A stretch of 10,864 nucleotides of DNA from Methylobacter sp. (GTDB taxonomy: Bacteria; Pseudomonadota; Gammaproteobacteria; Methylococcales; Methylomonadaceae): assembly GCA_028714995.1 (NCBI GenBank), contig JAQTLI010000058.1, forward strand, positions 1 to 10,864, given 5' to 3'. The notes under the pieces were generated by a model. The model was not told the DNA's origin. It searched no databases and worked only from the letters and a program-made list of their open reading frames with translations. A program made the position numbers and the translations under genes. How positions within the stretch are numbered: the first letter of the stretch is position 1; each line of letters begins with the position of its first letter. Shown piece by piece: positions 1 through 7,553 of this stretch.

Positions 1-105
1 GTCTTCAATGCTCGAAAAGTGATGGATAATAGAAGGTGTTGGTTTTGCTGTCATTGAAAATCAAAATGGTAAACTTATTACCCCATCTAAATTCTATTTT
101 CAAAT

Positions 106-376
106 GCTTTTAAGCGCGATTGCCCTGACACCGTGTTGGGTAATGTCAAAACTAGCCTGAGTGGGGGCTTATCATGCCTTTGATTTCAGCAAGCATGCTT
201 ATCGTTATCTGGCTGCGATTGCCTATCGATTTAATCGGCGGTTTCTGCTCAAAACCTTGCCCCAGCGTCTGCTGGTCGCTACTGCAACTACAGGGCCTCG
301 GCCTGAGGGCTGGCTGCGTATAGCTGAAGATCCTTGCAAATCAATAATAAACTTCACATCATGGATGTGTCACTAA
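106..376 (+). pseudogene. IS1595-like (ISXO2-type) transposase, 3' remnant with frameshift
   Basis: This is the C-terminal end of a DDE-type transposase, recognised from the family's end pattern. One frame (bases 106-165) reads AFKRDCPDTVLGNVKTSLSG. The next frame (from 161) reads GAYHAFDFSKHAYRYLAAIA followed by YRFNRR, which is typical of IS1595/ISXO2 transposases. The two halves join at the G run at 163-167: removing one G restores a single frame across the junction. Upstream, the first frame has stops at 55, 70 and 88, and no catalytic DDE part is present, so the gene is both truncated and frameshifted. The last residues before the stop at 374-376 (about 12 codons after AEDPC) may be read-through into flanking DNA. 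I could not identify a terminal inverted repeat. Bases 1-105 show no recognisable gene. The family call is from memory of conserved motifs. Confidence 0.75.
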
Positions 377-383
377 ATATAAA

Positions 384-412
384 TTGCCAAGTGATATTGA
401 GTTTCCTATCAT
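384..412 (+). promoter_or_regulatory. sigma70-type promoter for the PAS-PP2C phosphatase gene
   Basis: A -35 box TTGCCA (384-389, 5 of 6 matches to consensus) and a -10 box TATCAT (407-412, 5 of 6) are separated by exactly 17 bases. An A/T-rich stretch lies just upstream of the -35 box (374-383). Transcription would begin near 418-420. That gives a leader of about 28 bases before the ATG at 448, and rules out the in-frame upstream starts at 334 (TTG) and 361 (ATG). The promoter lies directly after the transposase remnant. It is a sequence match only. Confidence 0.6.
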
Positions 413-433
413 CAAAGCAAATCATAATGAAAA

Positions 434-447
434 GTGGGGGCTTAACG
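434..447 (+). promoter_or_regulatory. G-rich ribosome binding site that decides the start at 448
   Basis: A GTGGGGG run (434-440) sits seven bases before the ATG at 448. It can pair with the pyrimidine-rich anti-Shine-Dalgarno end of 16S rRNA, although it is not a textbook AGGAGG. The alternative ATG at 427 has no comparable element and would lie only about 8 bases after the predicted transcription start. Confidence 0.5.
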
Positions 448-2430
448 ATGGCAGGGTTGGGTTCAGAGCCGCGCATAACAACAGATACTCTTGATGACGC
501 TGGAAATACTACTGCGTCTGTTAACAATGGACTCGCCTGCAGTGCTGCGGCACTGGCTGAAAGTGAAGAACGTTTTCGACAAATGGCGGAAATGACAGGC
601 GAATGGTTATGGGAACAAGATCCCGACGGTTATTACACCTATAGCAGTACTGCCGTTAACCAGATCCTGGGGTTTAGCCCGGATGAAGTAATCGGCAAAC
701 ACTATACTGAATTTTTAACTCCCCAAGATAAAGCAAACCAGCAACCTTACGCGACAATTCATCAACCTTTTTATGCGTTGATTAATCACTATCGACATAA
801 AGATGGGCATCAGGTTCTTACAGAATCGACCGGATTGCCAATAATTAATGCAAAAGGCGATCTGGTTAAATGGCGAGGTGTCGATCGGGACATTACTGCC
901 AGAAAGCATTTTCAGGATGCGCTCATAGAAAGTGAAAAACGTACCCGCCTTATTATTGAAAGCTCCTTAAGCGCCATCGTGATTATGGATTCATACGGCA
1001 TCATTACCGATTGGAATCCACAAGCTGAAAAGATGTTCGGCTGGTCGCGTAATGAGGCTATAGGCCAGCGCCTTCAAGACTTAATCATCCCGCCACGGTT
1101 TCGCAAAGCTCACCGCCAAGGGTTGCAACATTTCCTGCAAACCGGCATTGCACCCCTATTAAATAAAGTGATTGAGCATGTCTCCATCCGCCGGGACGGC
1201 TCGGAATTTCCAGTCGAACTTAGCATCTCACCATTAAAACTGGGTAATGCTTACATATTCAGCGGCTTCATACACGACATCACCAAACGCAAACGCCTGG
1301 AACATCGGTTTCGACAAGCGGTAGAATCCGCGCCCAATGCGATTGTTATGGTAAACGAGTCAGGAATAATTGAGATGGTCAATTCGCAAGCAGAAAAGTC
1401 TTTCGGTTACTCACGCTCTGAATTAGTTGGGCAACCGGTTGAAATGTTGATGCCGGAACGCTTTCGTAGTGCTCATATTGGTTTTCGCCAAGCATACCTT
1501 GCCGCCCCTGAATCCAGACCGATGGGAATGGGTCGAGACCTCTACGGCTTACGTAAAGACGGGGCTGAATTTCCCGTTGAAATAGGCCTCAGTCTCATCG
1601 ATAGCGAAGAAGAAATTCTGGTAATGAGCACCATCGTCGAAATAACTGCCAGAAAAGCAGCTGAACAAAAAATTCGTCAGGCACAGATCAATTTAGCGAT
1701 TGCCCAGAGCGAAATCAAGATTGCCCAACGGATACAAGCATCGCTTTCACCCTCAGCGCCAATTAAATCGGAACATTTTGAAGTCGCCGGATTTTGTTTG
1801 CCTGCCGATCAGGTCGGTGGTGACTATTTTGATTATTTTTTTCGCAATGAAGACCAACTGGACATGATTATTGCGGATGTTTCCGGCCATTCCATCGGCC
1901 CTGCCCTGTTTATGGTTGAAACCCGCAGCGCCATTCGAACTCAGGCAAATGGGCTTGGAACGCCCGCAGAAACGCTAAGCATACTCAATAATTTCCTTTT
2001 TGAGGATTTGGATAAGGCGGGCTTCTTCATCACCTTGTTTTATTTGCAATATGACATCACCAACCACCAATTAAGTTTTGCCAATGCAGGACACCCGCCG
2101 CCACTGTTATTCAGCCCTTTTCAGGATGAATGCAGGCAGCTGGACGCCGAAGGACTGATACTGGGTATAAACAAAAAAGTGATTTTTGAGGAGAAAACAA
2201 CAACGCTGTCCAAAGGCGACTTAATCCTTCTTTATACCGACGGCATAACCGAAGCGGAAAATGCCAAAGGTGATTTTTTTGGCATTGAGCGTGTCAGTGA
2301 CATTTTCATTCAACACTCCCAACAAACCCCGCAAAAAATCATTGATGCGCTACTGGAACAGCTAAAACAGTTTCGCCAAAGCGAGTCATTTAACGATGAT
2401 ATTACTTTGATGGTCTTTAAACGCGGCTAG
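448..2430 (+). CDS. triple-PAS, PP2C-type (SpoIIE/RsbU) serine phosphatase
   Basis: The product is a 660-residue cytoplasmic protein with no signal peptide or membrane segment. Three PAS domains come first: about residues 38-152, 161-283 and 288-403, each ending in a D/EIT-(A/K)-RK motif. A short helical linker (about 403-425) leads to a SpoIIE/RsbU-type PP2C domain (about 425-660). The metal-site motifs are all present: GGDYFDYF (458-465), ADVSGHSIGPAL (about 477), NAGHPPPL (about 545), LYTDGITEAEN (about 594) and the closing FNDDITLMVF (about 648). Family members remove phosphate from serine or threonine on STAS-domain anti-anti-sigma proteins, so the PAS domains probably tune a partner-switching pathway. 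No STAS or anti-sigma gene is present in the window. PAS2 and PAS3 resemble the FixL PAS domain; PAS3 keeps both the heme-ligand His (343) and the pocket Arg (363). The open frame extends upstream to a TTG at 334, but 448 is preferred on promoter position and ribosome binding site. The substrate is unknown. Confidence 0.93.
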   Translation: MAGLGSEPRITTDTLDDAGNTTASVNNGLACSAAALAESEERFRQMAEMTGEWLWEQDPDGYYTYSSTAVNQILGFSPDEVIGKHYTEFLTPQDKANQQPYATIHQPFYALINHYRHKDGHQVLTESTGLPIINAKGDLVKWRGVDRDITARKHFQDALIESEKRTRLIIESSLSAIVIMDSYGIITDWNPQAEKMFGWSRNEAIGQRLQDLIIPPRFRKAHRQGLQHFLQTGIAPLLNKVIEHVSIRRDGSEFPVELSISPLKLGNAYIFSGFIHDITKRKRLEHRFRQAVESAPNAIVMVNESGIIEMVNSQAEKSFGYSRSELVGQPVEMLMPERFRSAHIGFRQAYLAAPESRPMGMGRDLYGLRKDGAEFPVEIGLSLIDSEEEILVMSTIVEITARKAAEQKIRQAQINLAIAQSEIKIAQRIQASLSPSAPIKSEHFEVAGFCLPADQVGGDYFDYFFRNEDQLDMIIADVSGHSIGPALFMVETRSAIRTQANGLGTPAETLSILNNFLFEDLDKAGFFITLFYLQYDITNHQLSFANAGHPPPLLFSPFQDECRQLDAEGLILGINKKVIFEEKTTTLSKGDLILLYTDGITEAENAKGDFFGIERVSDIFIQHSQQTPQKIIDALLEQLKQFRQSESFNDDITLMVFKRG

Positions 2431-2434
2431 TTTA

Positions 2435-2484
2435 GCGAACAAAACTCTTGTTTGCCCCCTAAAAGTGACTCATCAGGAGTCATT
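2435..2484 (+). terminator. two tandem hairpins after the phosphatase gene, possible transcript end
   Basis: Five bases after the stop codon, GCGAACAA (2435-2442) can pair with TTGTTTGC (2448-2455) around a five-base loop: eight pairs, one of them G-U. A second stem, AGTGACTC (2464-2471) with GAGTCATT (2477-2484), also has eight pairs, one G-U, and a five-base loop. Neither is followed by a clear T run, so this is not a classic intrinsic terminator. The pair may mark a transcript 3' end or protect it from decay. The position supports the phosphatase being a separate transcription unit from the kinase. Confidence 0.35.
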
Positions 2485-2578
2485 ATCGACTTACTCTATT
2501 TGCTGGTCGGAAATTTTACAAACGGAAAATTCGACGCCTTTCAAAGGGAATGACAACAAGAGTATCTGTTAGTCAACA

Positions 2579-2678
2579 ATACCCATTGTGTTAAAACGAT
2601 ACCCACACTGTTTTTCATCGAAATGGGGCATGAGCAAGGTGATGACTAATAACAAATGTGGGTCACTCTACCTTGGGT
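2579..2678. repeat. ACCCA/TGGGT motif cluster, possible operator
   Basis: ATACCCA occurs twice as a direct repeat, at 2579 and 2599, exactly 20 bases apart (about two helical turns). Two inverted copies follow: TGTGGGT at 2657-2663, a perfect inverted match to ACCCACA at 2601-2607, and TTGGGT at 2673-2678. Four copies of a five-base core in 100 bases is more than chance suggests, but the cores are short. The cluster lies about 340-430 bases upstream of the hybrid kinase start. A binding role is inference. Confidence 0.25.
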
Positions 2679-3014
2679 GACGAACGCTAGACGCAGGACG
2701 ACTGAAGCGGCCCTCTATCAACTGAACAACAAGCCCAAGTTTTTTAATGTCGCAGAGAACTTCAATCATCCGTCCTATAGTATTTTCTTCAGTCTGGTTA
2801 AAGGCGACACTTCTTCAATACGTTTCAATGCCTACAAACTATTTGACACAATGCATATTAACTTAAGCGCCCTAAGCAGCTATACTCCTCGGGTGCAGGA
2901 AGCAATCCACCCTCCTACTATATTGGCACATGAAGAACTTTCAGCGTGAATTACTAAACTTTCCATTTTACGCCACCAAATATCCACATTAATCCTGACC
3001 TTAAATTTCTCATC

Positions 3015-6000
3015 ATGATTAAGCCATGTGTTTCTTTTATCCATATCAAGCTTAACGCCTGGGCTTGCATCGTTTTGCTAATTTGTCTGGCGACACTCCC
3101 ATTTTCAACACCGGCCGCCCCATCACATACCCCGCGCTTCCAGAACCTGGCTGACGAGACAGATAATATAGCCGTCCTGGCCTTCATCCAGGATCGCCAA
3201 GGATTTATATGGATGGGATCAGCTAATGGACTTCATCGCTACGATGGATACCGCATTACAAACTACCGGCATAATCCCGATAACATAAACAGTCTGCCTG
3301 ATAGTATAGTTACAACGCTATTGGAAGATGATTCCGGCAGGATCTGGGTTGGAACGCAAAAAGGCCTCGTTCAGTTTGAACCGGAAACAAACAAATTTAC
3401 ACTATTCAAGCCCGAATCAGGACAGAATAACAATATATTCGTACAAAAAATTATAAGCGATAAAAAAGGAGGAATGTGGCTGGGAACCCGATCAGGATTG
3501 CAGCATTTCAACCCGAATAACAGCCACTTCGAGATTTACCGCAACGATCCGTCCCAGTCCGCTAGTCTTGCCAGCGACGATGTGCCTGCACTGGCGCTGG
3601 ACGAAAAAGGTGGCGTATGGATCAGCACCTGGCCCAACGGCCTCGACTATCTGGCGCCAGGCACATCGACTTTCCAGCATTTCAGGGTGGATACTTCCAC
3701 TCACTCCGACCTTAAAACCAATACCGTGCGAGCCCTGCATTTTGATAGCCATGGAAAACTATGGATAGGCACCGAAGCTGGCGTTGTTGTCTGGCAATCG
3801 GGGACTGATTGGTCGCAAAGGAAACGCCTTGATACGCCGCCTGGTGAGAATGAATTCAGGGTTAACACTATTTACCAAGATAACCAAGCAAACCTCTGGG
3901 TTACTACCTTGGGAGCAGGTTTATTACGATGGAATGACGCCAGGCAGCAATTTTCCATGTACCAGCATCGATCGGAAGATCCACACAGCCTGCCTAGCAA
4001 CGACATTAGAGCAATCATGCAGGACCGCACTGATATAATGTGGATAGGCACTTTGGCAGATGGAGTTAGCCGGGGCAACCTGACCAATCAGGCATTCGAG
4101 CGGATTATTCCGCGCGATGTCGCCCCAAACAATTCTTATGTAAGCAATACCATTACCAGTATTGAGGGAGATACTAATGGTCGCCTATGGTTGGGGAGCA
4201 CTCATGGATTGAGTCTTTTCGATCCTACAACACGTCAGTTTATCAAACATTTTCACGCCGACGCCAAGCGTCAGGACACACTTAGTAATAACTACATATT
4301 CAGCTTATACCAGTCGCCAGGTGGCCCACTCTGGATTGGCACACCGTCAGGTTTAAATCGCCTTGACCCAGCCAGTGGACGCTTTCGCGTGATTCACTTT
4401 AACAGCTCCGGCAATAACGTCATCAATACGATAAAACCCGGTCGTGATGGCGGTCTTTGGCTAGGCACCGCTAATGGCCTGATCCACTACGATCCCGCCG
4501 CTGGATCAATCAAGCAATTTAATCACGACCCGAAAAATCCGCATAGCATTAGAACTAATTTTATAATTGTTTTGCTAGAAGACCGTGCCGGAAGGGTATG
4601 GGTCGGCGGAAATTTCGATGGAGGCGGATTGGATGTACTAGACCCGACCACAGGGCAATTCAGGCACTATCGTCACGATCCACTAAATCCAGCCAGTTTG
4701 AGCGATAACCGCATTTTCTCTTTATTCGAAGACAAAAACGGATCAGTATGGATTGGCACAGCTAAAGGTCTCAACCGGATTACTTCCTCGCCCGATGGGG
4801 ACGTTGAATTCCACTCTTACATCTTTGCGCCTGTTAATATTGCATCTATTCAGAACGATTACACAGGACAATTGTGGCTAGGCACCACTACCGGACTGTT
4901 CAAAATTGACCCTGTCACCGATAAATTCACCCATTTTTCTGCTTCGGATGGTCTCACTGATGACATCTTATGGGCTGGCTCTTCCTTTGCTGGCAACGAT
5001 GGCAGACTGTACTTTGGTGGTATTAAAGGCATCACAGAAGTGCACCCTGAGGATGTTCAAACAAGTTCCGTGCTGCCACAGTTGGCAATTACCGATATCA
5101 GCGTTTTTAACCGTTCATTGCGAGCAGGATCAAACGCCGAAGGCGTCAAACTGGAAGGAACGATAACGAACCCCAAAGCGTTAACGCTTTCATGGCGAGA
5201 ATCCGTTTTCTCTATGGAGTTTGCCGCGCTACATTACGCAGATCCCGCCAGCAACCGCTACGCCTATCGTCTGGAAGGCTTCGATCAGGATTGGGTGGAA
5301 ACCGACGCAGACCACCGGGTTGCAACCTACACCAATCTTGATCCCGGCAACTATGTCTTCCATGTAAAGGCTTCCAACAACAAAGGCATCTGGAACGAGA
5401 CAGGTGTCACATTACCCATCACTATCATGCCCCCATTCTGGCAAAGCTGGTGGTTCCTAACTCTGGCCGCCGGATTACTGCTTGACCTTTATTATTGGCG
5501 TATCCGGCTGCTTAAGCGCAATCAAATACGCCTCGAGCATCTGGTCACAGAGCGTAGCGCCGAGGCGATAAAACTGCGCGATCAAGCCTTGGCTGCGAAT
5601 CAGATCAAGAGCGAATTCCTGGCCAATATGAGCCATGAAATTCGCACTCCGATGAATGCCATCATAGGTATGACCCATCTGGCTCAGCGCACCGAACTAA
5701 CCGCCAAACAAAATAATTATTTAACAAAAATCAACAATTCGGCACAATCCCTACTCAGGATCATCAACAACATTCTTGACTTTTCCAAGATTGAGGCCGG
5801 TAAACTGGAGCTGGAGCTTATGACATTCTCGCTGGACGACGTGCTAAGCAATCTCTCCGACATTGTTGGCCTAAAAGCCGAGGAAAAAGGCATTGGACTT
5901 GTGTTTTCGATTACCCCGGAAACACCGCGCCAGTTGTTGGGTGATTCGCTACGACTAAGCCAAATCCTCATCAATCTGGTCAATAACGCGGTTAAGTTCA

Positions 6001-7553
6001 CCGAGCGGGGCGAGGTCACCGTAACAGTGATGCTGGAAGAGCAAAGGGGCGAAACTGTTTTGCTAAAATACACGATCACGGATACCGGGATCGGCATGAC
6101 CTCAGAACAAATATCCAACCTGTTCCAGCCCTTCTCTCAGGCGGACACCTCAATCACCCGTCACTACGGCGGTACCGGACTGGGTTTAGCAATCAGCAAA
6201 CAACTTGCAGAATCCATGGGCGGTCGCATCTGGGCAGACAGTGAGCTGGACAAAGGAAGCACTTTTTCTTTTACTGCCAGCTTTTACGTCGCCGAGGCCT
6301 TTTTTCCTTCTGAAAAAGAAGTAGAGCTTATCAGACCCATCGACGAATCAATTTTCATCGATACCATTACTGAGTTACTCGCCCCACTCCCCAGCCATTC
6401 GATACACCTGGAACAAAATAGGGAGCAAATGGATGTTGCCGTTCACCTGGCGGGACATCGGATACTGCTGATCGAGGACAATGCTATTAACCGTGAGCTG
6501 ACGGCCGAATTACTGGCTGATCTAGGCATTGACGTCGAGACCGCGGAAAATGGGTTGGCCGGGGTTACACGCGCCACCTCCGAAGCATTCGATTTGGTGC
6601 TAATGGACATCCAAATGCCGGGTATGAACGGACTAACAGCGACCCGGTTGATTCGCGCCGAGGAACACTTGCGTGACCTGCCCATTATTGCCATGACCGC
6701 CCAGGCCATGAGTAGCGATCGGGAAAAGAGTTTGGCAGCGGGCATGAACGACCATATCACCAAACCGGTTAATCCAACCAAGCTGGCGGAGACATTGAGC
6801 CACTGGCTTAAGGCAAAATCACCGCAATTACATATGAAAGATCATCTACATCCTAAGACGCAAAATCCGGTTGAGGCATCGGCCTCTCCGATTACGGACA
6901 ATGACGTCATTCCCCATCATCTTCCCCCTTTCGATATCCCGGCCGCATTACTGCGAACCCGCATTAAGCCTGAACTCTTACACAAATTACTGTTAATTTT
7001 TCGCGACACATACCGCAATGCAGTATCTGAATTAAAGCAGCTAATCGCTGATGGCTACGAAGATGACGCACAACGGCTCGTCCATTCGCTCAAAGGAGTT
7101 GCGGGAACACTAGAAGCCAAGGAGCTGCTAGATGCCGCTGCTGCTACCGAACACGCTTTTCTAAATGGCAATGTTTCAGAAATGGCTCCGCTCATCGATA
7201 TTTTGGATCATGCCCTGACAGCCGCTATCTCGGCAGCAGACACATTAGATACAGCTAAACCCGCATCAGCCGCATTGCCGCTACCTGTTGATAACGCAGC
7301 CCTCCCTGACGCTTTAAGCGAGCTGCAAGACTGTATCATCAATAATAATCTGAAAGCGCGTAAGCTCTTCGCCTCATTACGCAATATTTTGATGCAGCAT
7401 GGAGTTGACGCCGACGTTTTAAAATTGGAAGATAGCTTGGAATGTTTAGACTTCCCGGCCGCAGAGGTAGCTTTAAAATTTATAGTTAGCAATCTCAATT
7501 TAGTTGGAAAAAATCATGATCCCGCAAACCCACGCACGAATATTGATAGTTGA
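3015..7553 (+). CDS. 14-blade propeller hybrid sensor histidine kinase with receiver and Hpt domains
   Basis: This 1512-residue inner-membrane protein should sense a periplasmic ligand and run a multistep phosphorelay. An N-terminal signal sequence (lysines, then ACIVLLICLATLPF, likely cut near residue 34) supports the start at 3015, although no ribosome binding site is visible. Residues about 60-690 carry fourteen WxGT-xxGL-type propeller motifs (two seven-bladed propellers). A Y_Y_Y domain follows (about 735-805), then one membrane helix (about 812-832). The cytoplasmic part has HisKA with His874 in MSHEIRTPMN, and an HATPase domain with Asn991, Asp1023 (DTGIGM) and GGTGLGL (1052-1058). The receiver has Glu1154/Asp1155, phospho-acceptor Asp1198, Thr1228 and Lys1250. 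The Hpt domain has His1357 in VHSLKGVAGT. A helical tail (about 1429-1495) has no Hpt motif. The sensor half matches the hybrid two-component proteins of Bacteroidetes that respond to polysaccharide fragments, but the usual AraC output is replaced by Hpt. The 3' end overlaps the cyclase gene. The ligand is unknown. Confidence 0.95.
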   Translation: MIKPCVSFIHIKLNAWACIVLLICLATLPFSTPAAPSHTPRFQNLADETDNIAVLAFIQDRQGFIWMGSANGLHRYDGYRITNYRHNPDNINSLPDSIVTTLLEDDSGRIWVGTQKGLVQFEPETNKFTLFKPESGQNNNIFVQKIISDKKGGMWLGTRSGLQHFNPNNSHFEIYRNDPSQSASLASDDVPALALDEKGGVWISTWPNGLDYLAPGTSTFQHFRVDTSTHSDLKTNTVRALHFDSHGKLWIGTEAGVVVWQSGTDWSQRKRLDTPPGENEFRVNTIYQDNQANLWVTTLGAGLLRWNDARQQFSMYQHRSEDPHSLPSNDIRAIMQDRTDIMWIGTLADGVSRGNLTNQAFERIIPRDVAPNNSYVSNTITSIEGDTNGRLWLGSTHGLSLFDPTTRQFIKHFHADAKRQDTLSNNYIFSLYQSPGGPLWIGTPSGLNRLDPASGRFRVIHFNSSGNNVINTIKPGRDGGLWLGTANGLIHYDPAAGSIKQFNHDPKNPHSIRTNFIIVLLEDRAGRVWVGGNFDGGGLDVLDPTTGQFRHYRHDPLNPASLSDNRIFSLFEDKNGSVWIGTAKGLNRITSSPDGDVEFHSYIFAPVNIASIQNDYTGQLWLGTTTGLFKIDPVTDKFTHFSASDGLTDDILWAGSSFAGNDGRLYFGGIKGITEVHPEDVQTSSVLPQLAITDISVFNRSLRAGSNAEGVKLEGTITNPKALTLSWRESVFSMEFAALHYADPASNRYAYRLEGFDQDWVETDADHRVATYTNLDPGNYVFHVKASNNKGIWNETGVTLPITIMPPFWQSWWFLTLAAGLLLDLYYWRIRLLKRNQIRLEHLVTERSAEAIKLRDQALAANQIKSEFLANMSHEIRTPMNAIIGMTHLAQRTELTAKQNNYLTKINNSAQSLLRIINNILDFSKIEAGKLELELMTFSLDDVLSNLSDIVGLKAEEKGIGLVFSITPETPRQLLGDSLRLSQILINLVNNAVKFTERGEVTVTVMLEEQRGETVLLKYTITDTGIGMTSEQISNLFQPFSQADTSITRHYGGTGLGLAISKQLAESMGGRIWADSELDKGSTFSFTASFYVAEAFFPSEKEVELIRPIDESIFIDTITELLAPLPSHSIHLEQNREQMDVAVHLAGHRILLIEDNAINRELTAELLADLGIDVETAENGLAGVTRATSEAFDLVLMDIQMPGMNGLTATRLIRAEEHLRDLPIIAMTAQAMSSDREKSLAAGMNDHITKPVNPTKLAETLSHWLKAKSPQLHMKDHLHPKTQNPVEASASPITDNDVIPHHLPPFDIPAALLRTRIKPELLHKLLLIFRDTYRNAVSELKQLIADGYEDDAQRLVHSLKGVAGTLEAKELLDAAAATEHAFLNGNVSEMAPLIDILDHALTAAISAADTLDTAKPASAALPLPVDNAALPDALSELQDCIINNNLKARKLFASLRNILMQHGVDADVLKLEDSLECLDFPAAEVALKFIVSNLNLVGKNHDPANPRTNIDS
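3195..5040 (+). repeat. fourteen degenerate propeller-blade repeats inside the sensor kinase
   Basis: The conserved Trp of each blade falls at residues 66, 111, 155, 202, 250, 295, 343, 392, 440, 482, 529, 579 and 621; the fourteenth blade has Tyr666 in the same place. Spacing is 42-50 residues. The DNA repeats are degenerate: TGGATAGGCAC, TGGATTGGCAC and TGGCTAGGCAC recur (for example at 3762, 4041, 4332, 4458, 4749 and 4875). Fourteen blades equals two complete seven-bladed propellers, the count known for the sensor part of polysaccharide-responsive hybrid kinases. The last blade (RLYFGGIKG) and blades 4 and 6 (WISTW, WVTTL) deviate most from the consensus. Confidence 0.9.

Larger units (their letters stand above)
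2431..3014. other. 584-base intergenic region, no convincing gene
   Basis: The stretch begins with the tandem hairpins, then holds a cluster of ACCCA/TGGGT motifs at 2579-2678. An open frame of 97 codons runs from 2656 to 2949, but it has no ribosome binding site, no recognisable domain and an unremarkable composition. I do not call it a gene. A TTGACA at 2843-2848 has no -10 box at a usable distance, and a TATAGT at 2776-2781 has no -35 box. The promoter of the kinase gene must lie in this stretch, but I cannot place it. Confidence 0.6.

Noticed and set aside
23..157. Open frame of 45 codons before the transposase remnant
   Set aside because: It lies partly over the transposase frame, has no start signal or known motif, and is too short to judge.
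161..445. Shared 12-base word AGTGGGGGCTTA at 160 and 433
   Set aside because: A few chance repeats of this length are expected in a window of this size, and the flanks differ.
2843..2871. TTGACA as a -35 box for the kinase gene
   Set aside because: The bases 17 positions downstream (AGCGCC) do not resemble a -10 box.
2923..2940. TTGGCAC as part of a sigma54 promoter
   Set aside because: The required GC element does not follow at the fixed distance after GG.
2656..2949. 97-codon open frame between the phosphatase and the kinase
   Set aside because: It has no ribosome binding site, no recognisable domain and no signal or membrane segment, and it is short enough to occur by chance in this gap.
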